Shown: positions 44,821 through 55,841 of the stretch, piece by piece
Layout: each line of letters begins with the position of its first letter
Position numbering within the stretch: the first letter of the stretch is position 1
Assembly: GCA_038380435.1 (NCBI GenBank)
Contig: JAWZYU010000024.1
Span: 51,298,613-51,362,612 of the forward strand
Direction: 5' to 3'
DNA length: 64,000 nt
DNA from: Ryuthela nishihirai
Taxonomy: Eukaryota; Arthropoda; Arachnida; Araneae; Heptathelidae
Translations under genes and position numbers: made by a program
The notes under the pieces: generated by a model
The model's database searches: none
What the model saw: the letters and a program-made list of their open reading frames with translations, nothing else
What the model was told of the DNA's origin: nothing

Positions 44821-44934
44821 GCAACAATGTTTAAAAAAAGGTCGTGACTATCAACCAGCACGGACCGCCACATTTACGCAACAATGTTTAAAAAAGGTCG
44901 TGGACTATCAACCAGCACGGACCGCCACCTTTAC
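44821..44934 (+). repeat. 57-bp tandem duplication
   Basis: Two adjacent copies starting GCAACAATGTTTAAAAAA and running through CCAGCACGGACCGCCAC, with two or three differences. A third start (GCAACAAC) follows at 44935. Confidence 0.92.
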
Positions 44935-45251
44935 GCAACAACAGCGTGGTTTTTTTTCATATCATCGTAGTAAAGTTCTCAAGGTGTCTCCCTCTCTCTC
45001 AACACATATGACCGACACAGCACGAAAGAGTGTCAAGACAAGAAATTACGCGCATTTCTTCTACATTGGAAAGGGGACTATACCTTCAGATTCCGCGGAT
45101 GTTATTACGAAGGCACTCCCTTTAGTAACACGGTTACAGCTGATGGAAATTATTATCCAACTAAAGTCAAGTGAAGGTTTCTGATTATACTGAATTTTCT
45201 GGAATTCTCGTTTGGTTTCCAAGTGTCAGGCATGAGTACCAACTGTGAAGC

Positions 45252-45635
45252 ACTATGGATTGGGTTATTTTGTCTCTGAAATATAGCTTTTGTACGTACA
45301 ATGAAATGAATGGACAAGTCACAATTACCCCGAATGCTAAGAGCTCAGTAGGGAAGAGATTCCACTCGACAACTATTACGAAATGGGAGTCATTTCTCAA
45401 GATTATCCAGCATTTTTTTCGATGTACAGTCTATGGCTTTGCTGCACACGGTGCCACAGATTAACGTCCTATCCGACGGACAGTGACTAACCAAGTTCAA
45501 TATTATTCTCCTTCTCACCGAGAGCAGAGCTAAGTTTAGAAGAGAAAGTCTCAACGCTGGAACAGTGGGGACTCGAACCTTAAAAAGCCTGGTTACCATC
45601 CTGCCCAAAGCTTCCTATACCACACCAGTATAGGT
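45252..45635 (-). mobile_element. Old, strongly diverged SINE-A
   Basis: GATTGGGTTATTTTGTCTCTG at the left, CGTCCTATCCGACGGACAG in the middle and GGGGACTCGAACCTTAAAAA (B-box complement) to the right keep the SINE-A order. No TSD visible. Confidence 0.8.
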
Positions 45636-45639
45636 TGGA

Positions 45640-48067
45640 CTGGATAGATATTAGCTAAAATATTGTGGGAAGATTAGAAGCCCGTCAACTTTGGGCTTGC
45701 TGCTATCACAAGCGAAGAGTAGAACAAATAAATCATAATGCAAGGAAAATTAAAGTTTCTCTGAATTTTTTCTTCTAAACTTCCAATTTAAGAAGAGTAA
45801 AAATTTCTGTGATCCATTACTCTTGTCCCCAATTTGCTTTCCTGTCTGTACCAAAAGACACTTCAAGAACAGACATCAACATGTCAAACAAGGTACAAAA
45901 ATAACAGTCACGGTTTTTTCTCTTCAGTTCCATAACTTAAAGTAAAAGAGGGGTTAGCTTGTCACTAAAAAAAGTTCAGGAAAAACACATTTTTCCAGAA
46001 AAATCAATGCTTCCCGTTCAGGATTATTTTTTGTTTAAAAAAAAAAGCGAAATCCATTGCAAAGAATGATTTTAGATTTTGCAGAAACAGCCAAAATAAC
46101 TGTTAAATTTTAGTAGTATAGTAAATTACGATTTTTTAAAATTCAAGTGGTAGCTATTACTTTTTAAAAATATGGTATTTGATTTCAAAATGTTCATAAA
46201 TATTGTAATGTAGTCGTAAAGAATAAATTATATTACTTTATACAATTTAAAAATAAGTGATGCCCATGAGGTGATGGACACACAGAGGCAACAGCTATTT
46301 TTTCGTATTACGTATATATTCCAAGTAAATTTTATCCTATATATAGTTACTTATTAATATAACGGTAGTTTTAGACATGTTTCATATTTAGAGCAAATGT
46401 TGATATTTTAGTGATGATATTATATGTGTATGGTTCATAAATTAGTGCAAAAGCTTATTTTTAAAGTCCATATCTTAGTGCAAATATTTGCATTATAAAT
46501 TTGGCTTTTTTAATCAGCTCTGTACAGTCGAAAAGAAATGCAAAAAATAAAGAGAATCACTTAAAGCTATTTCGGATATGGAATGACTGTCATCTTCCAG
46601 AAGCGGGTATTTTAATGTCACAAAGGGGGAAAAGCCAAGAGGGAAATCACGTGATTATCGTAACAAAGAAAACAAGAGCAGAGTGAACTAATACCTATTC
46701 CTGATGATTGGAACCAAGTTTTAGAACTTCGCAGTAATAAGAACGAAATTCCGAAAGAGCAGATAAAAAAAACTTTGGAAGTAAAGGGGGAGAAGAAGAA
46801 CAGTAGGAAAACTGAGCAATAAAGACGAAGAGAATGAAAAAGAAACAGAAAGAACAGAGCGTATTTGGCGCGCGAAGCGGCGAAAGGGAGCCAATCAAAG
46901 CTCTCCACTGCGGACGCACTCGGCAACACACCGAAACGTGGCCAGATTGGTGAAATTGTGGCGCGAATAAGTGCGCAAAGAATTGCACTCCGATCGTAGC
47001 ATCCGCATCCAAAGAGGAAGCTGAAGATGGAAGTGAGGATGGAGGTGAATCGGGGGAAGAGGGGGAAGAGGGCAAAGCTAAGAAGTCGGATTTTATCGGG
47101 ATGAAACATACTTTCCCCTCACTTTCCCCTCCCTCCCTATCCCTCAGTCGAAGTTTCTCTTGGGAAGTGGTTCAGGGGCTCCGAGTGAGTCGTTGGTCAC
47201 GTGGGCATCGAGAATGGCCTATGGGAGCTGCTCGCTGCCTCTGATAGAGAGAAGGTTACGGCAACGCCTAGAGAAAGTCTTATCTGCTGCAGCACTGGCC
47301 TTTAGTCCGTTGTTGGTTTCAGTTTCTTTCTCTTTTTTTCCCTTCTTCGTCTTTCTATCCCTATCTCTCTATTTCTCTCTTTCTCTGGCTTACTTTTTTT
47401 TTTCAATCTCGTACCTTGGAATTCGTTCTATCACTTGGTTAGAGTTAACCTACTTCGCTTTCGGAGGTATTAGAATAGGAATAAGTAGGGGAGATGGAAC
47501 AAAGCTAAGCGATGGGGGGGGGGGGGGCACAAAAAAGAGCACTTCAGTCAGGTCTTTGTTTACTCCTCCTCTTTTTCTTGTTTTCTCTTTTTTTTCTTTT
47601 TTGGATTTTGTTACTTTCCTTCAGTAGGGCAATGCTTACTCTCCCCCGCTTCCTTTACCCAAATTCTTCCCCCCACCCACCCCTTTTCTCTTCTCCTTCC
47701 ACTCCATTGCTGGTTTTTTTTTATTATTCACTTATTTATTCCTATTGTTCTTTTCCCAGTGTCGAGGGATTCTCGACAGATATGCAGCAGAGGAAAAGTT
47801 TACACTTGCAAATTCGTCCAAACCGAATAGTGTTGCTTTGAGAAACCACAAGGAAATTCGGAAAAGAAATAAAAGTAAGAAAAGAAAAAGTGTAAAAGAG
47901 ACAGAGAAAGAGAATGAATTAAAGACGGGAAAAGAAGATGAAGAAAGGAAGTGGTCAGATTTGTTGTGAATCGAGGACGGAAATTGCTTTTTTTTTCGTG
48001 TGTGTGTGAAGAGAAAAGAACGATTTGAAACTTCGAGCCAAATAAAAACTCTTCTAGTGCATTTTCG
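45640..48067. other. Unannotated 2.4 kb with purine-rich/pyrimidine-rich blocks
   Basis: 45640-46600 is AT-rich without features. 46620-47110 is purine-rich on the plus strand, giving long Ser/Phe-rich minus-strand frames. 47300-47760 is pyrimidine-rich, with a 14-bp poly-G at 47514-47527. The middle (46860-47290) is GC-richer. Frames of up to 163 codons here follow the skew and show no domain; I do not call a gene. Confidence 0.35.
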
Positions 48068-48079
48068 AGAAACCATAAG

Positions 48080-48462
48080 TTGGGTTGTTTTACCTCTGAG
48101 CGGCACTTTTTTGCACACCATGGGCTAAATGGCCAGGTCACATGGACCCCGAAGGCTCAGAGAAGGTTGGGGGAGGGGACCCACTGGAACAGCTGTTGGG
48201 AGACTTATGGTAGACTCCCGTCAAGGCCATCCAGCGTGTTCTTTAACGTACACAGGGTATGTCTCTCCCGCACACGGGGCCACGACTTAACGTCCCATCC
48301 GACGGACGGCGTCCTTTCCAAGCCCATCGGTGTCCCCTACTGACCGTGGGCAGGGCGGGGAATTTTGCGGAGATAAATCTCAACGCTGACCCAGCTGGGA
48401 CTCGAACCTGGGAACTACAGATTACGAGTCTGGCGCGCTAGCGACTGAGCCACCCCCGCCCC
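48080..48462 (-). mobile_element. SINE-A, full length
   Basis: 383 bp, close to consensus. Likely TSD AGAAANCANAAG at 48068-48079 and 48463-48474 (10 of 12 match). Confidence 0.95.
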
Positions 48463-48474
48463 AGAAAGCAAAAG

Positions 48475-49010
48475 AATATTTATACACTTTTAAGAATATG
48501 TCTGTCACTTTGAAGTTTGGTTAAAAAATATCATAATTGTAATTTTTCCTCCTTCTAATTCCCTAATAATTTGATTATTATCCTTTTAAACAAGCTCCAT
48601 AACCATTTTTTCTCTATATAGACTGTATGTTTAACACACAGATATATATATATAGTTTTTAATAAAATTTTGTTTTTAAAAATCAAACTGGTAGAAATTA
48701 ATTCTTTTAAATACTACAATCAATTTTAAAGCATTCATCAATATTTTAATTTAGTTATAATATAAAAATTATTTCATTTTAGATAATTTAAAAAATATTT
48801 AAATTTTTTTGCAAATACAATATCAAATCTTCATATTTGAATGTATCTGTTCAATATTTTTTATGAACTATTATCGAACGGAGAATGATGCAATAACAAA
48901 AAAAGTGTTGTCCTTATGAGAAGGCATTTAGCGTTATCTTTATTCTCATCAAATAGTCCTATAAATATTCAGTAAGCTTCTAAGGTCTCTGTTCTCCCAT
49001 TCAAAATTTT
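48475..49010. other. AT-rich stretch
   Basis: No gene or repeat recognised. Confidence 0.55.
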
Positions 49011-49017
49011 TAATGAA

Positions 49018-49443
49018 GCGGATTTGGGTTGGGTTGTTTTACCTCTGAGCGGCACTTTTTTGCACACAATGGGCTAAATGGCCAGGTCACAAGGACCCCG
49101 AAGACTCGGAGAAGGTTTGGGGAGGAGACCCACTGGTACAGCTGCAGGGAGACAAATGGTAGTCTCCCGTCAAGGCCATCGAGTGTGTTCTTTAACGTGC
49201 ACACGGGCCACGGCTTAACGTCCCATCCGACGGACGGCGGCCTTTCCAAGCCCATCGTCCCCCCACCGCCCTGCCCACGGTCAGTAGGGTATACTGGAAC
49301 ACGATTGAATTAAAAGGAGGTCCCCTACTGACCGTGGGCAGGGCGGGGAGCTTTGCGGAGATAAATTTCAACGCTGACCCAGCTGGAACTCGAACCTGGG
49401 AACTGCAGATTACGAACTTGACCGACTGAGACACTCCCGCCCC
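49018..49443 (-). mobile_element. SINE-A with an inverted internal segment and foreign filler
   Basis: A reverse copy with short TSD TAATGAA (49011-49017 and 49444-49450). At 49266-49289 the CCGCCCTGCCCACGGTCAGT block appears in inverted orientation, followed by filler and then the normal orientation (49323-49346). The 25-bp filler (49295-49319, contains CACGATTGAATTAAAAGGAG) is identical to 49770-49794 downstream. The GTATGGCTCTCCCG block before it is deleted. Confidence 0.93.
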
Positions 49444-49450
49444 TAATGAA

Positions 49451-50001
49451 TCTGGAAAAAGAAAATTAATAAATCTATATGTTATAAATATTTAGCAAGG
49501 ATATTTTTAAATATCTCTAGAACGCAGGGAAACATATTTATTGAAGTATTCGATAAGAATAATCCTTTGAAAGTCCGTTATTCGCATTAACTTGCCTAAT
49601 TAGGCATTAACTGTTATAGTCTTTGGGGATCTACTGTTTCAGCAGGCAAACTTTGCGTTATCTCTAATAATATTGAAGCGGACTAGAAACGTGCAACAAT
49701 GAACGTGTGACACCGCTTACTACGAGACACGTGATACAGCACACAGTGTGAATTACATCATGATTGTAGTGGAACACGATTGAATTAAAAGGAGTACAAT
49801 GCAATAAAGAGATGTAATAGTGTGTGGAAAGATGGATCTTCCCTTGATATATGTGCGAAGACGATTGAAAATTGTCTATATATGGTGGTAAATTTAGTTT
49901 TGTTTGGAAGTGGATCAATAGTGCATCTTTCATCTGCGTAGAGAGTGTCATTTCTTCCATTTGTGATGTATAACCAGTGGTAAGGCGATTGGTAAAAGTT
50001 G
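49451..50001. other. Unannotated sequence
   Basis: Contains the source-like copy (49770-49794) of the SINE filler. Minus-strand frames without domains. Nothing else recognised. Confidence 0.5.
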
Positions 50002-50003
50002 TA

Positions 50004-50214
50004 CAGTCGCTCAAAAAAGTATCCAAACACTACGGTTCATTACAGAATTCAGAAAAAATATCTGGCACCGATTTTTTTTAGAAATTAGTGATCTGGCAAC
50101 CTTCGTGTGACACGAAGGTTGCCAGATCACTAATTTCTGAAAAAAATCGTTGCCAGATACTTTTTCTGAATTCTGCAATCAACCGTAGAGTTCGGATATT
50201 TTTTTGAGCGACTG
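50004..50214. mobile_element. Foldback MITE (copy 5), complete
   Basis: Both arms present, with the centre shortened to CGTGTGACACG. TA borders at 50002-50003 and 50215-50216. Confidence 0.94.
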
Positions 50215-50216
50215 TA

Positions 50217-51025
50217 CCTATGCTTTGATTTGTGATTCGGTTTTCAAATGCTATGTTGGTTTAGCAGTTAGTTTTTAATGAATGTCAGGATCATTTAGTA
50301 CAGTCGCTGAGCATGTTGCTGTTTCAAATGACTGATACTTAGATTTGTATATTATGCATGCAAATTTATTGGCTCAGTTATTAAATCAAGTCATTTACCG
50401 TCTGTTTGTTTATTACGAATTCACGGGCGGATGTTAAATAAAAATACAACTAAAAAATTAGTAATATATATAATGATCTCTAATATACCTTCGGTCTTAG
50501 TAGGGTATGTCATTTTATTAGAAGAGTTAATATTTTTTTACCTTATAATAATTTTTACTCTTATAATAATTTGCTTAATTAAATATAAAGTAGAAAAATA
50601 ACTTAAAAATAAGTTTTCCTTTTTTTTTTCCAAAGAGAATGAAGTTTACCATCTTTAGCCTTTAACATCCTATAATGGTGGAAATTGGAACTAATGGATT
50701 TAAAAAAAAAACAAAAATTGTAAAATGTTTTTAGTGTCTATTAAACACAAAAAGAATCTGTCGTTTACTTCCTAAAACTTAACATTTGCAACCCCCCCCC
50801 CTCTAGGAATAAGGGGAAAAAGTCATTTCTATCAACGTATCACCACCATGGTAAAAATGTTTCTTCACCACCACGGTAAAAAAAAGTTTTTCTAATTTTT
50901 AGCATAAATAGATCGTTTGTAATGTTTCGCTTAAAGTTTTGTTTCCATTATGTGAGAGAACGCTATTAAAGCTTAAGCTATTGAGAGATGCGGAAAATGC
51001 CAATCGTAATATTTCAACGATACTT
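50217..51025. other. AT-rich stretch
   Basis: No gene recognised. A short local duplication of CACCACCATGGTAAAAA occurs near 50840-50885. Confidence 0.5.
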
Positions 51026-51035
51026 TTCTAACCAG

Positions 51036-51324
51036 GGTTGGGTTGGGTTGTTTTACCTCTGAGCGGCACTTTTTTGCATGCCATGGGCTAAATGGCCAGG
51101 TCACATGGACCCCGAAGGCTCAGAGAAGGTTGGGGGAGGGGACCCACTGGAACAGCTGTTGGGAGACCGATGGTAGCCTCCCGTCAAGGCCATCCAGCGT
51201 GTTCTTTAACGTGCACAAGGTATGGCTCCCACACACGGGGCCACGGCTTAACGCCCCATCCGACGGACGGCGGCCATTCCAAGCTCATCGGTGTCCCCTA
51301 CTGACCCTGGGTAGGGCGGGGAAT
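51036..51324 (-). mobile_element. 5'-truncated SINE-A
   Basis: Tail with three GGGTT-type units, body to GGTAGGGCGGGGAAT, then stops; head and B box missing. TSD TTCTAACCAG at 51026-51035 and 51325-51334 is intact, so truncation happened at insertion. Confidence 0.94.
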
Positions 51325-51329
51325 TTCTA

Positions 51330-51525
51330 ACCAGAGACACTGACACACGTAAACAGCAGATGCAGACAACAACAGATACAAATACAATGCACACATACAA
51401 TAACAGACATACACAATAGCAAACACTCATAACAACAGACACATACAATAACAGACATACCCAAACAATAGACAGCAGACCCACACAATAACAGACATAC
51501 ACAACAACAGAAAAAACAGTGACAA
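51330..51525 (+). repeat. Imperfect ACA-rich simple repeat
   Basis: Irregular repetition of ACACATACAATAACAGAC-like units of about 16-20 bp. Begins right beside the truncated SINE. Confidence 0.8.
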
Positions 51526-52115
51526 ACAGAGGGCGCTGTGAAAATCCCTATTTTTTTGTAAGTTCAGATACACGTGTAATGTACTCCTAATCAAGAAATT
51601 ACATATTGTTACATTTCTATTCCCCGATTACAATGCTTTCATCCGCACATAATATGAAAAGTTAAAAATTATCTGCACTCACAATCTGCATGCACATTTC
51701 ATTTTTTCTTGTTCACCGTGAAGGCGGAGTGGTGTTCAACATCTCGATTAGAGTCAATCAGTGGAAATTAGGATAGTGTAGGGGGAAAGAGGGGGGATAA
51801 CACCATCACGCATGCGTTAAGCAACACGCTAAGCTAATTCTGGCATCACGCAAATCGTTCCCAACGCTACCTTTGCAACCGCAAAATGGTAATCTGGCTC
51901 ACAAGTTGCCTCAATCATGTTCATCGCGACATCGCGACATCGCTGAGAAGCTTTCCATGGTTGAAGAGAAAATTGTTCTCAGGACAAATGACAGCAACTA
52001 ATTGTGAAGTAACGATGGCGTTGTCTCAAGTGATGTCTAAAGATTGTTACTCTGATTAGTTCGAAGCAGTTGCAGTATAATGAATGGACAAATCTTCTGT
52101 TGGCTCGTCCAATGG
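51526..52115. other. Unannotated sequence
   Basis: No gene or repeat recognised. Confidence 0.5.
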
Positions 52116-52129
52116 TAATAGTCTCAGGA

Positions 52130-52515
52130 GGGTTGTTGGGTTGTTTTACCTCTGAGCGGCACTTTTTGCACACCATGGGCTAAATGGCCAGTCACATGGA
52201 CCCCGAAGGCTCAGAGAAGGTTGGGGGAGGGGACCCACTGGAACAGCTGTTGGGAGACAGATGGTAGCCTCCCGTCAAGGCCATCCAGCGTGTTCTTTAA
52301 CGTGCACATGGTATTCTTTCCCGCACACGGGGCCACGGCTTAACGTCCCAACCGACGGACGGCGGTCTTTCCAAGCCCATCGGTGTCCCCTACTGACCCT
52401 GGGCAGGGCGAGGAATTTTACGGAGATAAATCTCAACGCTGACCCAGCTGGGACTCGAATCTGGGAACTACAGATTACGAGCCTGGCGCGCTACCGACTG
52501 AACCACCCCCGCCCT
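52130..52515 (-). mobile_element. SINE-A, full length
   Basis: Near consensus. 14-bp TSD TAATAGTCTCAGGA at 52116-52129 and 52516-52529. Confidence 0.96.
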
Positions 52516-52579
52516 TAATAGTCTCAGGAATAAATCTTCCTGACTAAGTGAGGTTTCTGATTCTACCGGATCTTTTGTG

Positions 52580-52835
52580 TTGTGTTGTTTTACCTCTGAG
52601 CTGCACTTTTTTGCACACCATGGGCTAAATGGCCAGGTCACATGGACCCCGAAGGCTCAGAGAAGGTTGGGGGAGGGGACCCACTGGGACAGCTGTTGGG
52701 AGACAGATGGTAGCCTCGCGTCAAGGCCATCCAGCGTGTTCTTTAACGTGCACAGGGTATGGCTCTCCCGCAACGGGGCCACGGTTTAACGTCCCATCCG
52801 ACGGACGGTGGTCTTTCCAAGTCCATCGGTGTCCT
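52580..52835 (-). mobile_element. 5'-truncated SINE-A, 64 bp from the previous copy
   Basis: Ends at CCATCGGTGTCCT, lacking the head. TSD CGGAYCTTTTGTG at 52567-52579 and 52836-52848. Independent TSDs show two separate insertions in the same orientation. Confidence 0.94.
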
Positions 52836-52848
52836 CGGACCTTTTGTG

Positions 52849-53244
52849 GTGTGTTTATATGTTCCGTAATAATTTCGAATTGTTGCATGAGTCACTATTA
52901 GTTTTAAGAAGTAAATTCTTTAGGTAAACGTAGGCCTTGCTCATGAACTATATGCATTTCGGAAAGCCAAAAGAGCTGCAACTCATTATGGTCAGCTAGT
53001 ACTATATATATTTGTATTAAAGAAGTCTATAAGTTTTTTAGATTGTTTCCTAAAGGTTAAGCAAAGCAGTTGTTAGGTCTTGAATTACAGTATTTTTATT
53101 AAAAAATATCAGATATTGTTTAATATTACGAAATGTGAGCCTTAACGTAGTGGATAGGGTGTTATATACGGTTCCAGCACGGCAAACTTTGCGTGTTGCA
53201 TTTGCTATAACTGAGGCATTGTCTAAAGGTAATCCTGGATTCTC
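52849..53244. other. Unannotated sequence
   Basis: A weak tRNA-like string GAGCCTTAACGTAGTGGATAG lies at about 53138, possibly a decayed head of the SINE that follows; not convincing. Confidence 0.4.
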
Positions 53245-53450
53245 CCTGTTGGTCCTCTAAAGTCCACCGTTCATTGGATAGGACTTTAAGCCGTGGTGCC
53301 AACGGCCAAACTTTGTAGCCTTGACTGGAGGCTGTCTTCTATCCTTTGAATCCCCTTTTCCAACCTCTTCTGAGCCTTTGGGATCCTTTTGACCTGGCCA
53401 TTTAGCCCATTGTGTGCACAAAAGCGCTTCTTAGAGATAACATAACTAAA
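53245..53450 (+). mobile_element. Old SINE-A fragment
   Basis: CCACCGTTCATTGGATAGGAC, TTAAGCCGTGG, GACCTGGCCATTTAGCCCAT and GTGTGCACAAAAGCG keep the SINE-A order with many changes. Confidence 0.8.
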
Positions 53451-54436
53451 ATCAACTGGGGTGGAATGGACCATTATCACCTGGTGATTAAGTTCGTTGA
53501 ATGTGGGGGGGAAACGTTTGTAAAAGAAAGATTTTTGCCTTTTAACCTTTGTTTCAGTTTTAAAAATATTCTAAATTTTTTTTGCGAGGTCTCTATCGAG
53601 TTTCAAGCAATTTAGCTCCTTTTTCAAAGGAAGTTTTATTCTTCTTTTTCAATTTTAGCTCCTTTTTCCAAGGAAGCTTGTTTTTATTATTTAACAGAAA
53701 CCTTTATTCTAGGGAAGCAAATCAAATATCTTTTACTAATTTCGGTTTTCTTCGTAACAGCGGTGTAATTGGAAACCGAATTCATTGGGATTAAGCCTAA
53801 TCCCAAGAGTGGAAGTTAACAAACAGCGCCGTCTATAGCTTGGTTGCACTCTAATGTGAGGGCATCTGGCCGAAGAAAGAAGCAACAGGTGGTCGAAATC
53901 TGCGGAAAACGATAATAATCAAACTGCGCTAAAGCAGGTGAGTCCACAAACTCGCTTAAGACTAAAAATACATCTTGGCTTATTGATGGTCGCATTTTCA
54001 TTAGCAAGGTATGCGCGTTAAGAAGATGCATTCCTAAAGCGTTGCAGAATAATGGTGTGTTCGTTGGGATGGGAAGTAGGGAGATAAAATGGGCACTTTG
54101 TTCAGAGGCTGCATGATGAGAGGAACACGGAATCAAAAGAAAAGTTCGATATTAGAATTAATATTTTTTTTCGCGAATAAAAGGATGCAATAAGCAAATT
54201 TTTTTTTTCGATATTGTAATTTTGTATATTGTGTTCATTTGTATCATTTTCTTGCGCGAAATGTCGACAGAAAGTGCATTAGAAGGGAAGGGCTCTGTTT
54301 CAAAATGGATAAAATACTAATTGTTCATATTTCATGGAGGAATAACATGTAGTTAGTTGAGGGATGTTTTTATTGTTATTGAGTGCCCTAAGAAAATACA
54401 GGAGAAATTCTTCTTGTTCCTTCCCGACATCCAATG
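53451..54436. other. Unannotated 1 kb
   Basis: A minus-strand 106-codon frame (53816-54136) begins at an ATG and has no recognised domain. A 20-bp block TTTAGCTCCTTTTTCMAAGG is duplicated (53611 and 53655). Confidence 0.4.
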
Positions 54437-54438
54437 TA

Positions 54439-54586
54439 CAGTCGCTCAAAAAAATATCCGAACACTATGGTTGATTACAGAATTCAGAAAAAATATCAAG
54501 CAACGATTTTTTTAGAAATTAGTGATCTGGTAACCTTTGTGTTACGTAGCTTCGTGTTCGTGTTCGGATCCCTTTTTGAGCGACTG
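54439..54586. mobile_element. Foldback MITE (copy 6), right arm largely deleted
   Basis: The left arm is complete; after the centre the sequence jumps to GTTCGGATCCCTTTTTGAGC. TA borders at 54437-54438 and 54587-54588. Confidence 0.9.
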
Positions 54587-54588
54587 TA

Positions 54589-55323
54589 CCTGGGTATGAA
54601 AGAAAAGTTTTCACCCTGACCTCCAAATATTGTTTTACACTCATGTGTTAGATTAAATATTATATATAATTATATATGTGTATCTCTGTTGGATGAAAAT
54701 AGTATGTTTCAAAGTGCGATTCGAGTCGGTTGGCTTATTCGTGAACTGCATGTTTTGTTGCACAACGCGCCCTTTGAACAGGTGATAAAGAATCCCAAGC
54801 GTCAAATAAAAAATTGGAAAGGGGACCCTCTAGATAACTGTTAGAAGTAGATCGGTTATTGTTGGGTTGTTTTAACTGTGAACATCATTTTTTTAATACA
54901 TTGTATTAAATGGGCGACACAATCTTGATAATGACAACACGATAGTGACGTTGATGACATCGTGAATGGAGGGAAATTTTGAGAAATTCGTATAATATTA
55001 ATGCAAGTTGCTTTACTCTATAGCTAACAAATGAATAATTTAAATAACAGTAATTAAAGTAATAATAATTAAATATTTATTTATCTAAGAGTTTCACCAC
55101 TATATTTTGTGTTATTGCTGTAATGTGTTTAATGTTATATTCATATGTTAGATATATCATAAAGCTACCTGCTATAGTAAAATAAGTAAAATAATAATAA
55201 ATAAATAATAAATAATAAATAAATAAATAATAATAAATAATAATAATAATAGTAAAATTGACAAAAGAATTCCCTTTCCTCATGACGTCATCAAAATCGT
55301 TATCATGGCCTTAGTCACCGAGG
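54589..55323. other. AT-rich stretch with SINE remnant and ATAA repeat
   Basis: A SINE-A reverse tail remnant lies at 54861-54920 (GTTGGGTTGTTTTAACTGTG). An AATA/AAT microsatellite runs from 55180 to 55255. No gene. Confidence 0.6.
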
Positions 55324-55325
55324 TA

Positions 55326-55538
55326 CAGTCGCTCAAAAAAAATATTCAAACACTATGGTTGATTACAGAATTCAGAAAAAATATCTGGCAACGATATTTT
55401 AGAAATTAGTGACCTGGCAACATTCGTGTACTGTACTCGAAGTTTGGCAGATCACTAATTTCTAAAAAAATCGTTGCCAGATATTTTTCCTGAATTCTGC
55501 AATCAACCATAGTGTTCGGATACTTTTTTGAGCGATTG
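55326..55538. mobile_element. Foldback MITE (copy 7)
   Basis: Complete, but with a changed centre (GTGTACTGTACTCG). Right arm has the private variant TTTTTCCTGAATTC. TA borders at 55324-55325 and 55539-55540. Confidence 0.93.
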
Positions 55539-55602
55539 TAGGTGGTCATATTATTTTGACACTAGATCGTGTGGGCTCACTCACGGAAATATTGAGCGTG
55601 TG

Positions 55603-55700
55603 CAGTTACCGTTCACAGCAAACTGGAGCGTGTGCAGTAACTGCACACGCTCCAGTTTGCTGTGAACGGTAACTGGAGCGTGTACAGTTGCTGTACACGC
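55603..55700. repeat. Perfect 73-bp palindrome plus a second hairpin
   Basis: 55603-55675 is a perfect inverted repeat with 36-bp arms around a single A (55639). The right flank makes a second hairpin, GCGTGTACAG (55678-55687) with CTGTACACGC (55691-55700). The motif GAGCGTGT occurs three times. It is not the MITE arm sequence. Confidence 0.95.
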
Positions 55701-55701
55701 T

Positions 55702-55840
55702 GCAGATATTTTTCCTGAATTCTGTAATCACGTGACACGAAGGTTGCCAGATCACTAATTTCTAAAAAAATCGTTGCCAGATATTTTTTCTGAATTCTGT
55801 AATCAACCATAGTGTTCGGATACTTTTTTGAGCGACTGCA
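55702..55840. mobile_element. Rearranged right half of the foldback MITE (copy 8)
   Basis: Starts with a right-arm piece (GATATTTTTCCTGAATTCTG, 55705-55724) carrying the private variant of copy 7, then jumps to the centre CGTGACACG and a normal right arm to GAGCGACTG. No left arm. Confidence 0.88.
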
Positions 55841-55841
55841 C

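Noticed and set aside
46618..47109. 163-codon minus-strand gene
   Set aside because: Ser/Phe/Pro-rich frame over a purine-skewed tract, overlapped by another open frame of 126 codons on the same strand. No domain or splice context.
43149..51050. TTGGG-type repeats at SINE tails as telomeric sequence
   Set aside because: Only two or three units, always at the SINE tail and in SINE orientation; no long tract.
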